Source: Desulforudis sp.
GTDB taxonomy: Bacteria; Bacillota; Desulfotomaculia; Desulfotomaculales; Desulforudaceae
Length of the DNA: 33,764 bases
Assembly: GCA_003604975.1 (NCBI GenBank)
Contig: QZIR01000026.1
Coordinates: forward strand, 1-33,764
Direction: 5' to 3'
Shown here: positions 15,648 through 22,540 of the stretch, in pieces
Position numbering within the stretch: position 1 is the first letter of the stretch
Layout: every line of letters starts with the position of its first letter
Program-made: the position numbers and the translations under genes
Notes under the pieces: generated by a model
What the model was told of the DNA's origin: nothing
The model's input: only the letters and a program-made list of their open reading frames with translations
The model's database searches: none

Positions 15648-16982
15648 ATGCAGAGAGTCGTCACTGTAGATGATGTAATCGCGCTTGCTGAGGAGACACA
15701 CGTCAAGTTTGTCCGGTTGCAGATTACCGATATCCTGGGCGCATTAAAGAACGTGGCCATTACGGTGGAGGAACTTGAGCGGGCCCTGGCCGGCCGGGTT
15801 CTCTTCGACAGTGCGATCATCGAGGGACATATCCGGGGCCGGGCACGGGATATCCTGCTTCAGCCGGATCCGTCCACCTTTGAGATTTTTCCCTGGCGAC
15901 CCCGTGACGGCGCCGTGGCGCGCCTGATCTGCGAAGCCCGTAATCCTGACGGGACTCCGTTTGAGGCTTGTTCACGGTTGGTCCTGCGGCGAGCCGCCGC
16001 GGCCCTGCGCGAAGCCGGTCTGGAACTGACCGTCGGCGCCGAGATTGAGTTTTTCCTGCTGCACGGTGACGGTCAGGGCCAACCTAAACTGGAGACCCAC
16101 GACCGGGCCGGCTACTGTGACCTCTCGCCGGTTGACCTCGGCGAAAACGCACGGCGGGACATGGTACTGACCCTGGAGGAGATGGGTATCGAGGTGATGT
16201 CCTCGCACCACGAGGAAGCACCCGGCCAGCACGAGATCGGTCTGAAGGATGACACTGTCGTAGCCATCGCCGATAAAATCGCTACTTTTAAGTTTGTGGT
16301 CCGTACCGTCGCCCAGCGCCACGGATTGCACGCTTCATTTATGCCGAAACCGTTACCGGGGCGGAGCGGTTCCGGCCTGACGCTGAAACTATCCCTGTGG
16401 CGCGAGACGGAGAACCTCTTCACGGTTCAGGATGGTAAGCTCAGCACTGCCGCACGGCACTTTATGGGCGGCCTTATCCGCCACAGCGGGGCGCTGACGG
16501 CCCTGACCAATCCACTAGTGAATTCCTACAAGCGGATGGTTCCCGGCCAGCTCTCGCCATACCTGGCGGCCTGGTCCAGAGATAACCGGTCAACGATGCT
16601 TCGCGTTCCCACGCAGCCCGACGAAAGCGTGCGGTTGTTGCTCCGAAGCCCGGATCCCGCGGCCAATCCTTACCTGGCCCTGGCTGCCATCGTCGCTGCC
16701 GGCCTGGATGGAATAGAGGGACAGATCGAGCCGGAACCTTTTATTAACGACGAGGTGGTCGGGGAAACCGATTCCCCGGCCCTGCGTACCCGGCTGAAGA
16801 AGGACGGTTTACCCCGCAACCTGCAGAACGCACTCCAGGCTTTGGAAGGAGATGAGCTGATCAGCGGTGTACTCGGGGAAGAGGTTGTGCAGCGCTACCT
16901 GAGACACAAAGAGAATGAATGGTCCGAGTTTGAGTCCGAGATTCACACCTGGGAGATAGAGAAGTACCTGGCCAACTATTAG
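15648..16982 (+). CDS. Glutamine synthetase-like protein lacking catalytic residues
   Basis: A 444-residue GSI-family homologue, full length and collinear with the two normal enzymes at 19739 and 25112. Residues kept include the GAEIEFF glutamates, HHEEAPGQHEI and NSYKR. Residues changed are decisive. The GSGMH histidine (His269 in Salmonella) is Thr245 (GSGLTLK). The flap glutamate of VPGYEAP (Glu327) is Leu302 (VPGQLSP). The metal ligand glutamate of RVELRNPDP (Glu357) is Leu331 (RLLLRSPDP). The DGSS loop reads FDSAI. Glutamine synthesis is therefore unlikely; a ligand-sensing or protein-binding role is inferred, perhaps toward the ANTAR proteins. A different gamma-glutamyl ligase activity is less likely without these residues. 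ATG 15648 follows GGAGG (15631-15635) immediately after the terminator; an upstream in-frame ATG at 15558 lies inside the hairpin. Confidence 0.9.
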   Translation: MQRVVTVDDVIALAEETHVKFVRLQITDILGALKNVAITVEELERALAGRVLFDSAIIEGHIRGRARDILLQPDPSTFEIFPWRPRDGAVARLICEARNPDGTPFEACSRLVLRRAAAALREAGLELTVGAEIEFFLLHGDGQGQPKLETHDRAGYCDLSPVDLGENARRDMVLTLEEMGIEVMSSHHEEAPGQHEIGLKDDTVVAIADKIATFKFVVRTVAQRHGLHASFMPKPLPGRSGSGLTLKLSLWRETENLFTVQDGKLSTAARHFMGGLIRHSGALTALTNPLVNSYKRMVPGQLSPYLAAWSRDNRSTMLRVPTQPDESVRLLLRSPDPAANPYLALAAIVAAGLDGIEGQIEPEPFINDEVVGETDSPALRTRLKKDGLPRNLQNALQALEGDELISGVLGEEVVQRYLRHKENEWSEFESEIHTWEIEKYLANY

Positions 16983-17048
16983 AGAGAAAAGGGCTGGACA
17001 CGCCCTCAAGACTTATTCTAATTAAATGATTCAGGAGGATGATTACCA

Positions 17049-18680
17049 ATGACCTTGAGCGTTGGGACGAACGCCAGTCCTGCAACCCTGACCAAGTTGC
17101 GGACCGGTGAAAACCAGTGCCCGCAGAGCGGGATGTGTGTAACCTGTCTGGATGGATGCCCGGGAACGTGTGAGATTGGTAAGTCTGCGGTCCGCAGTAC
17201 CGAGTTGATTTATCCGAAGCCGTACGGGAAGACCACCTCGGCTTCCCAGAAGAAATATCCCGTGGACTACTCGCACTTCAATATCCTGGGTACGCCGGTC
17301 GGCGCCATTGGTGTCGATGCCGACCCCGATAAGGCGATCTTTCCGGCGGTCAACCTGGAGACCGCCCTCGGTGCCAATGGTAACCTGAAGCTGAAGTTCC
17401 CGATGGTGGTTGCGGCGATGGGCTCGACCAAAGTGGCGGCCGACAACTGGGAGCACCTGGCCGCAGGCGCCGCGATCTCCGGCATCGGCATCGTGGTTGG
17501 CGAGAATGTCTGCGCGATGGACCCCGACTCGGAGATCAGGGACGGACGGGTCATTCACTCGCCGGCGATGGAGAAGCGCATCCATTCTTTCCAGGACTGG
17601 TACAACGGGTACGGTTTTATCGCCGTTCAGGAAAATGTTGAGGATTCGCGGATCGGGGTCCTGGAATACGTGATGGAGAAATTCGGCGTAGAGGCCGTTG
17701 AGCTGAAGTGGGGCCAGGGCGCCAAGGACATCGGCGGAGAGGTTAAGCTGGATACCCTGGAGCGGGCCCTGCAGTTGAAGAGCCGCGGTTACATCGTGCT
17801 CCCTGATCCGGAAGATCCGAAGGTACAGGAAGCCTTTAAAGAGGGCGCTTTCAAGGAGTTTGAACGCCATTCCCGGATCGGAATGGTGGAATGGGAGAGT
17901 TTCAACGCCCGTGTCGAACAGATGCGCGCTAAGGGCGCCAAGTACGTCTTTCTGAAGACGGGCGCCTACGGTCCGGCCGACCTCGCCCGGGCGATCAGGT
18001 TTGCCTCTGACGCCAGGCTGGATCTCCTGACCGTGGACGGGGCCGGTGGCGGTACAGGGATGAGCCCCTGGCGGATGATGAACGAGTGGGGTATCCCCAC
18101 CGTGTATCTGCAGTCCATGATTACCTCGTTCTGCGACCGCTTGGCCGCCAAGGGCGCCTACATCCCACCCATCGCCATTGCCGGCGGGTTGACGATGGAA
18201 GACCACATGTTCAAGGGCCTGGCGATGAGTGCTCCGTACGTCAAGGCGATCGGAATGGCCCGCTCGCCGTTGGCTTCGGCGATGGTCGGCAAGAATGTCG
18301 CGCAGGGTATCAAGGACGGTAAGGTGTTGCCGGAGTACAAGAACTACGGTGACAAGTTAGAGCAGGTCTTTGTCTGTGCCCGTGAAGTCCGCGAGATGCT
18401 TGTGAAGGACTATGCGAACCTACCGGTGGGAGCGATCGGTGTCTATTCATACATTCAGCGTCTCACTCAGGGATTGCGTCAGTTTATGTGCGGTGCCCGC
18501 AAGTTCAGCCTCGAATACATCAGCCGCGACGACCTGGTCGCACTGACCAAGGAAGCCGCCGAGATTTCGGGAATCCCGTACGTGATGGGGGCGCAGGCTG
18601 CAGAAGTCGACCGCCTTCTCGGGCACACGGCAAAGGTGACCGGTTTTGTCGGAAAGACTGAACAAAGGTCGGCGAGGTAG
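17049..18680 (+). CDS. FMN-binding glutamate synthase family protein
   Basis: A 543-residue protein matching the FMN-binding synthase domain of glutamate synthase, without a glutaminase domain. An N-terminal cysteine cluster (Cys24, Cys30, Cys33, Cys37, Cys41; CPQSGMCVTCLDGC) suggests an iron-sulfur site. The barrel segment LTVDGAGGGTGMSPW and the following IAIAGGLTMEDHM are typical FMN/2-oxoglutarate-binding motifs. AGGAGG at 17034-17039 gives a strong start. It follows the pseudo-glutamine synthetase by 66 bp and is likely cotranscribed. It may form glutamate from ammonia or a partner glutaminase, or act in another flavin amination; the substrate cannot be read from sequence. The true three-part glutamate synthase is encoded at 21440-24877. 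Confidence 0.85.
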   Translation: MTLSVGTNASPATLTKLRTGENQCPQSGMCVTCLDGCPGTCEIGKSAVRSTELIYPKPYGKTTSASQKKYPVDYSHFNILGTPVGAIGVDADPDKAIFPAVNLETALGANGNLKLKFPMVVAAMGSTKVAADNWEHLAAGAAISGIGIVVGENVCAMDPDSEIRDGRVIHSPAMEKRIHSFQDWYNGYGFIAVQENVEDSRIGVLEYVMEKFGVEAVELKWGQGAKDIGGEVKLDTLERALQLKSRGYIVLPDPEDPKVQEAFKEGAFKEFERHSRIGMVEWESFNARVEQMRAKGAKYVFLKTGAYGPADLARAIRFASDARLDLLTVDGAGGGTGMSPWRMMNEWGIPTVYLQSMITSFCDRLAAKGAYIPPIAIAGGLTMEDHMFKGLAMSAPYVKAIGMARSPLASAMVGKNVAQGIKDGKVLPEYKNYGDKLEQVFVCAREVREMLVKDYANLPVGAIGVYSYIQRLTQGLRQFMCGARKFSLEYISRDDLVALTKEAAEISGIPYVMGAQAAEVDRLLGHTAKVTGFVGKTEQRSAR

Positions 18681-18698
18681 CCTGTTGGGCCAGAATCT

Positions 18699-18714
18699 CT
18701 AGCAAAGGTGCTAG
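18699..18714 (+). terminator. Perfect hairpin after the FMN protein gene
   Basis: CTAGCA-AAGG-TGCTAG, six pairs, lies 19 bp after the stop codon. A T-rich stretch (GGTTTTATAATTG) comes about 10 bp later, so termination would be inefficient. It may separate the operon from the ANTAR gene. Confidence 0.35.
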
Positions 18715-18763
18715 TGGTTAAACGGTTTTATAATTGTATACTCGCCGGAAATGCCTAAATATA

Positions 18764-18793
18764 TTGCAAACTAACGAGCTAATTAACTATAAT
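18764..18793 (+). promoter_or_regulatory. Sigma-A-type promoter of the second ANTAR gene
   Basis: TTGCAA (18764-18769), 18-bp spacer, perfect -10 TATAAT (18788-18793). Predicted transcription start about 18800, some 20 nt before the first hexaloop hairpin, so the whole ANTAR target is included in the RNA. Confidence 0.7.
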
Positions 18794-18819
18794 CATACCG
18801 TAGGTTAAACTTTATAGTC

Positions 18820-18910
18820 GGGTACAGAGTTGTACCCTGGAGTGGCAATGACGCCCTCATCCAGTGGATAGGTAAATTATGCCTGTCGACCGGTGAGGGT
18901 TTTTGTTTTT
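18820..18910 (+). promoter_or_regulatory. Canonical dual-hexaloop ANTAR target and terminator (autoregulatory)
   Basis: First hairpin: GGGTAC (18820-18825), loop AGAGTT (18826-18831), GTACCC (18832-18837). Second: GGC (18844-18846), loop AATGAC (18847-18852), GCC (18853-18855), extended by GAG/CTC. Both loops have A1 and G4, the full ANTAR recognition pattern. The terminator CCCTCATCC (18854-18862) with GGTGAGGG (18892-18899) and T run to 18910 overlaps the second hairpin, so the two folds are mutually exclusive. It directly precedes an ANTAR gene, implying positive autoregulation. Confidence 0.9.
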
Positions 18911-18928
18911 GAGGGGAGGTTAAGTGTT

Positions 18929-19507
18929 TTGCCAAGACAGCAGAGGGTCGTGCTGGTGGACGAAAACAATGTCTGGCGCAAGAACATCAAGGCGATGCTA
19001 ACCAAGGCCGACCTGATGGTCATCGGCGAAGCCGAGGACGGTATTACCGGCCTCAAACTAATCAGGGCCAGACAGCCGGACATTGTGCTTATCGAGGCGA
19101 TGCTGCCCGGGATGACCGGTCTGGAACTGGCGTCCATCGTGCACGGGGATAAGCTGGCGCCGGTGATCATGATGTGCAATGCCTACTACCAGGATCTCCT
19201 GGCAAAGGCGGTCAGCGCCCATGTCTACGGGTTCCTGGTCAAACCGGTGGATGAGCACCAGTTGATCGCCTCCGTGGAAGTGGCGACGGCCCGGTACGCC
19301 GAGATTGTAAACATTGAAGACGAGATCCGCCAGCTAAAGGATAAGCTGGAAACCCGGAAGATCCTGGAGAAGGCCAAGGGTATCCTGATGAACACCCTCG
19401 GGTTGAACGAGGCTGAGGCCTTCCGCCGGATTCAGAAGCAGAGCATGAACCGACGCATATCCATGCGCGCGGTGGCTGAGGCGATCATTCTTACGCACAA
19501 CATGTAG
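18929..19507 (+). CDS. ANTAR-domain response regulator, second copy (Glu at phosphorylation site)
   Basis: A 192-residue receiver-ANTAR protein, the usual size. The receiver has VVLVDENN and the Lys of FLVKPV, but the phospho-acceptor aspartate is replaced by Glu56 (IVLIEAMLPGMTGLEL), and the conserved Thr by Cys (VIMMCNA). Asp-to-Glu at this site often mimics phosphorylation, so the protein may be always active or controlled by a ligand or partner. The ANTAR domain covers about 135-190 (LETRKILEKAKGILMNTLGL and EAEAFRRIQKQSMNRRIS). TTG 18929 is chosen: GAGGGGAGG lies at 18911-18919, and the reading frame upstream runs back into the terminator. A canonical ANTAR target precedes its own gene and another follows before glnA. 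Confidence 0.9.
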   Translation: MPRQQRVVLVDENNVWRKNIKAMLTKADLMVIGEAEDGITGLKLIRARQPDIVLIEAMLPGMTGLELASIVHGDKLAPVIMMCNAYYQDLLAKAVSAHVYGFLVKPVDEHQLIASVEVATARYAEIVNIEDEIRQLKDKLETRKILEKAKGILMNTLGLNEAEAFRRIQKQSMNRRISMRAVAEAIILTHNM

Positions 19508-19552
19508 CATTGTCCTGGAAAGCTTAAGGTTTCCGACGAAGAAAATTTAATA

Positions 19553-19638
19553 CCGGTACAGAGCAGTACCGGAAGGCAACGGGGCCTTCGAAGACGGTTC
19601 GGGTATGTGCCGGAACCTGTCCTTGAAGGTTGTTTTTT
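19553..19638 (+). promoter_or_regulatory. Canonical dual-hexaloop ANTAR target and terminator before glnA
   Basis: First hairpin: CCGGTAC (19553-19559), loop AGAGCA (19560-19565), GTACCGG (19566-19572). Second: GAAGGC (19572-19577), loop AACGGG (19578-19583), GCCTTC (19584-19589). Both loops show A1/G4 and the hairpins abut. The terminator starts in the second arm: CCTTC (19585-19589) pairs with GAAGG at 19625-19629, enclosing GGTTC/GAACC, followed by TTGTTTTTT to 19638. No convincing promoter is seen after the ANTAR stop codon, so the leader may be transcribed from 18764 as well. Confidence 0.9.
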
Positions 19639-19738
19639 CAGGGGTGATGCGATGTTGCCGGTATAGTTCTAGAGTTGGGCACTGGTCCCTGCGGGGACTG
19701 CAAAGCAATAAACACATTCAATTAAGGAGGTTTCTTAA

Positions 19739-21070
19739 ATGGACGTTTCGGCCAAGCAGGAAATCATGGAAAAGGCGAGACAGTTAGGTGTCAAGTTTAT
19801 CCGGTTACAGTTTACGGACATCATGGGCGTGATGAAAAACCTGGCCATTCCTCTGGAGCAGCTGGAAAAGGCCCTCGACGGTGAATTAATGTTTGACGGT
19901 TCCTCGATTCACGGTTTTGCCCGGATTGAGGAGTCTGATATGTATCTGCGTCCCGACCCGCGCACCTTCGTGGTCTTCCCCTGGCGTCCCCGGGACGGTG
20001 CAGTGGCCCGTCTGATCTGCGACGTCTACAAGCCGGACGGTAGCCCGTTCGAGGGCTGCCCCCGCAACACGCTGAAGCGGGTTCTGGCCGAGGCCCGCAG
20101 CATGGGCTACACCATGAATGCCGGCCCCGAAATGGAGTTCTTCCTGTTCCACGTGGACCCGAACGGCAAGCCGCTCCTGGACACCCACGACAAGGCCGGT
20201 TACTTCGACCTTTCACCGGTGGACCAGGGCGAGAACGCCAGGCGTGAGATGGTCATGGCGCTGGAAGAGATGGGTTTTGAAGTGGAAGCTTCGCACCACG
20301 AGGTGGCTCCCGGACAGCACGAGATCGACTTCAAATACTCCGACGCCCTGGACGTCGCCGATAAGGTTGTTACCTTCAAGTTCGTAGTGCGGACGCTCGC
20401 CCAGCGGCACGGCCTGCACGCGACCTTTATGCCGAAGCCGATCTTCGGGATCAACGGTTCCGGAATGCATATGAACCAGTCGCTCTTCCTGAAGGGCGAG
20501 AACGCTTTCGACGATCCGTCCCAGCCCGACGGTCTGAGCCAGACGCTCCGTTACTACGTGGGCGGCCTCTTAAAGCACGCCCGGACGTTCGCGGCGCTGA
20601 CAAACTCGACGGTAAACTCCTACAAGCGCCTGGTTCCCGGTTACGAGGCTCCGGTTTACGTGGCCTGGGCGCAGGGCAACCGCAGTGCTTTGATCCGGAT
20701 CCCGGCCAAGCGCGGCCTCTCCACCCGTGTGGAACTGCGTAACCCCGACCCGGCCTGCAACCCGTACCTGGCGCTGACCGGTATGCTGGCCGCCGGGTTG
20801 GATGGTATCAAGAACAAGATTGCCCCGCCTGAGCTCACGGAGAGCAACATTTACCACCTTACGGGCGCCCAGCTGGATGAAATGCACATTGCGAGCATGC
20901 CCGGCAGCCTGAAGGAAGCCCTGGATGAGTTGGCCGGCAATGATCTGATGAAGGCCGCCCTCGGTTCGCACTGCTTCGAGAAGTTCGTCGAGGCCAAGAG
21001 TGTGGAATGGGATAACTACCGCGTCCAGGTTCACCCCTGGGAGGTAGACGAGTACCTTACCACTTATTAA
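19739..21070 (+). CDS. glnA: Glutamine synthetase type I, first active copy
   Basis: A 443-residue GSI-alpha-sized enzyme making glutamine from glutamate, ammonia and ATP. All catalytic motifs are intact: FDGSS loop, [40 protein letters not shown] flap and [19 protein letters not shown] keeps the arginine that in Bacillus GSI-alpha mediates glutamine feedback. There is no adenylylation-type extension. AAGGAGG precedes ATG 19739. It lies behind the best ANTAR target in the window and next to an ANTAR gene, an arrangement known for clostridial glnA regulation by antitermination. It is followed by a strong terminator at 21213-21253. Confidence 0.97.
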   Translation: MDVSAKQEIMEKARQLGVKFIRLQFTDIMGVMKNLAIPLEQLEKALDGELMFDGSSIHGFARIEESDMYLRPDPRTFVVFPWRPRDGAVARLICDVYKPDGSPFEGCPRNTLKRVLAEARSMGYTMNAGPEMEFFLFHVDPNGKPLLDTHDKAGYFDLSPVDQGENARREMVMALEEMGFEVEASHHEVAPGQHEIDFKYSDALDVADKVVTFKFVVRTLAQRHGLHATFMPKPIFGINGSGMHMNQSLFLKGENAFDDPSQPDGLSQTLRYYVGGLLKHARTFAALTNSTVNSYKRLVPGYEAPVYVAWAQGNRSALIRIPAKRGLSTRVELRNPDPACNPYLALTGMLAAGLDGIKNKIAPPELTESNIYHLTGAQLDEMHIASMPGSLKEALDELAGNDLMKAALGSHCFEKFVEAKSVEWDNYRVQVHPWEVDEYLTTY

Positions 21071-21174
21071 GAAGTGTGAAGTGAGATGTGAGTAGAGATG
21101 GCGGAATTCGCATCGCGAATTTCCTCAACCCTCTCACCTCCAAGATCCCACCTCCCACGTCACAATTGGTGGTC
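21071..21174. repeat. Degenerate GTGAG/CTCAC inverted repeat after glnA
   Basis: Purine-rich GAAGTGTGAAGTGAGATG on the left (from 21071) faces pyrimidine-rich CTCTCACCTC and TCCCACCTCCCAC on the right (about 21131-21158), around an inner hairpin GAATTCGC (21104-21111) with GCGAATTTC (21115-21123). Related ACTTCTCACNTCTCAC-like sequence recurs at 26469-26503 and 31233-31284, so it looks like a dispersed intergenic repeat family. No gene is present. Confidence 0.5.
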
Positions 21175-21195
21175 GCGGGGGCTATAAACCCCCGC
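21175..21195 (+). terminator. GC-rich perfect hairpin
   Basis: GCGGGGG (21175-21181), loop CTATAAA, CCCCCGC (21189-21195). A strong stem without a T run; it may act with the terminator that follows 18 bp later. Confidence 0.4.
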
Positions 21196-21212
21196 TGATC
21201 ATCCTCCTGTCC

Positions 21213-21253
21213 CCCTACCGGGGGGTTGGTCTCCCCCCGGTAGGGTCCTTTTT
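21213..21253 (+). terminator. Strong intrinsic terminator after glnA
   Basis: CCCTACCGGGGGG (21213-21225) pairs perfectly with CCCCCCGGTAGGG (21233-21245), 13 pairs around a seven-base loop, followed by TCCTTTTT to 21253. It separates glnA from the glutamate synthase operon. Confidence 0.9.
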
Positions 21254-21439
21254 AACTAACGGGCAAAGGATGTACTAAGTGATGTCCTTTCGTTGCCGAG
21301 TTGCCTGGACCAAGATCTTGAAGGTGGGACGAGGGATGCTGGAGAGTGAAGGCGAGAGAGACCGGACGGCGGTTTCCACGAGGCTTTCACGACCTGTCTC
21401 CTGTACTCCTGCCTCGTATATTAAGGTAGGTGTAGATTA
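21254..21439 (+). other. Unassigned, probably structured leader of the glutamate synthase operon
   Basis: About 185 bp without a gene. AAAGGA pairs with TCCTTT and GGC with GCC inside the span from about 21260 to 21299, and purine-rich GGAGAGTGAAGGCGAGAGAG (from about 21340) faces CCTGTCTCCTG further on. No A1/G4 hexaloop target, T-box core or other known riboswitch was recognised, and no clear promoter. It may be a 5' leader, but this is inference from the pairing only. Confidence 0.3.
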
Positions 21440-22540
21440 ATGAGAGAGGGAATGGTCAGGATCCCCTCAGGATGCGCGATCAGCGCCATTATGAATGTAA
21501 AGGGGATCCGCTTCAACGGTGAAGCCATTATCAGGTCTATCACCTGCATGCACGAACGATCCAACGGACTCGGGGGCGGGTTTGCCGCCTACGGTATCTA
21601 TCCCCGATTTCGTGATCTGTACGCGCTGCACCTGTTGTATGAATCCGACAGGGGACGGATAGACGCCGAGTCCTTTATCAAGGATAACTTCGTGGTGGAA
21701 CACAGTGAATCGATCCCCACGCGACCGGTGGTTTCGATCACTGATCCACCGATGTTTTACCGTTACTTTGTTTCCGTCCGGCCGGACTCGCTTGACGCTC
21801 TGCGCGGAGAGGATGAGGCTGAGCTGCTGGTCCGGGCGACGATGACCGTCAACAACTGCATCCGGGACGCCTTCATGGTCTCCGCCGGTAAGAACATGGG
21901 CGTGTTCAAGGGGGTCGGTTTCCCGGAGGATATCGCCCGCTTCTTCCGGCTCGAGGAATACGAAGGCTACCTCTGGACGGCGCACGGCCGTTTTCCGACC
22001 AACACCCCCGGCTGGTGGGGTGGAGCCCATCCTTTCGGGATCCTGGACTGGACCGTGGTCCATAACGGCGAGGTCTCATCCTACGGGATCAACAAGCGCT
22101 ACCTGGAGATGTTCGGCTATCATCTGACCTTGCAGACCGACACGGAGGTCGTGGCTTACCTGTTTGACCTCCTACACCGGCGCCAGAAGGTGCCGCTTAA
22201 CCTTGTGGCCCGGGCCCTAGCTTCCCCCTTCTGGAAGGACATCGACCGTATGCCCGAGGAAGAGCGGGCCATGTATAAGGCCATTCGGATGGTCTACGGT
22301 CCTGCGATGCTGAACGGACCCTTCAGTATCATCGTCGCCTTCAACGGCGGGATGATGGGCTTAAACGACCGAATCAAGCTCCGGCCGCTGAGCTGTGGGA
22401 AGAAGGACGATTTTGTGCTGATGGGCAGTGAGGAGAGCGCCATCCGCAGTATCGTCGGTGATCTGGATGAGGTTTGGGATGTACGGGCCGGCGAAATGGC
22501 CCTGGTACAGCTTGAGGAAGGGGGTGTGGCCGTTGGCTAG
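21440..22540 (+). CDS. Glutamate synthase amidotransferase subunit (archaeal-type, GlxB-like)
   Basis: A 366-residue class II glutamine amidotransferase, the glutaminase part of a split glutamate synthase. The likely nucleophile is Cys12 in IPSGCAISAI, so about 11 residues would be removed by processing. Ntn-type motifs follow: HGRFPTNTPGWWGGAHPFG and VVHNGEVSSYG, then TLQTDTEVVAYL. AGGTAGGTG precedes the ATG. The next gene starts 8 bp before this stop, so the three glutamate synthase genes form one operon. Ammonia released here would pass to the FMN subunit. Confidence 0.92.
   Translation: MREGMVRIPSGCAISAIMNVKGIRFNGEAIIRSITCMHERSNGLGGGFAAYGIYPRFRDLYALHLLYESDRGRIDAESFIKDNFVVEHSESIPTRPVVSITDPPMFYRYFVSVRPDSLDALRGEDEAELLVRATMTVNNCIRDAFMVSAGKNMGVFKGVGFPEDIARFFRLEEYEGYLWTAHGRFPTNTPGWWGGAHPFGILDWTVVHNGEVSSYGINKRYLEMFGYHLTLQTDTEVVAYLFDLLHRRQKVPLNLVARALASPFWKDIDRMPEEERAMYKAIRMVYGPAMLNGPFSIIVAFNGGMMGLNDRIKLRPLSCGKKDDFVLMGSEESAIRSIVGDLDEVWDVRAGEMALVQLEEGGVAVG

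Noticed and set aside
17043-18206. Long antisense frame opposite the FMN protein gene, and similar ones opposite nifD/nifK and amtB
   Set aside because: High-GC coding DNA opens antisense frames; these translate to low-complexity His/Gly/Arg-rich sequence with no family motifs.
21300-21350. T-box leader (AAGGTGGGACGAGGG resembles the T-box core)
   Set aside because: The core match is poor, the specifier and antiterminator arrangement is missing, and no terminator follows before the gene.
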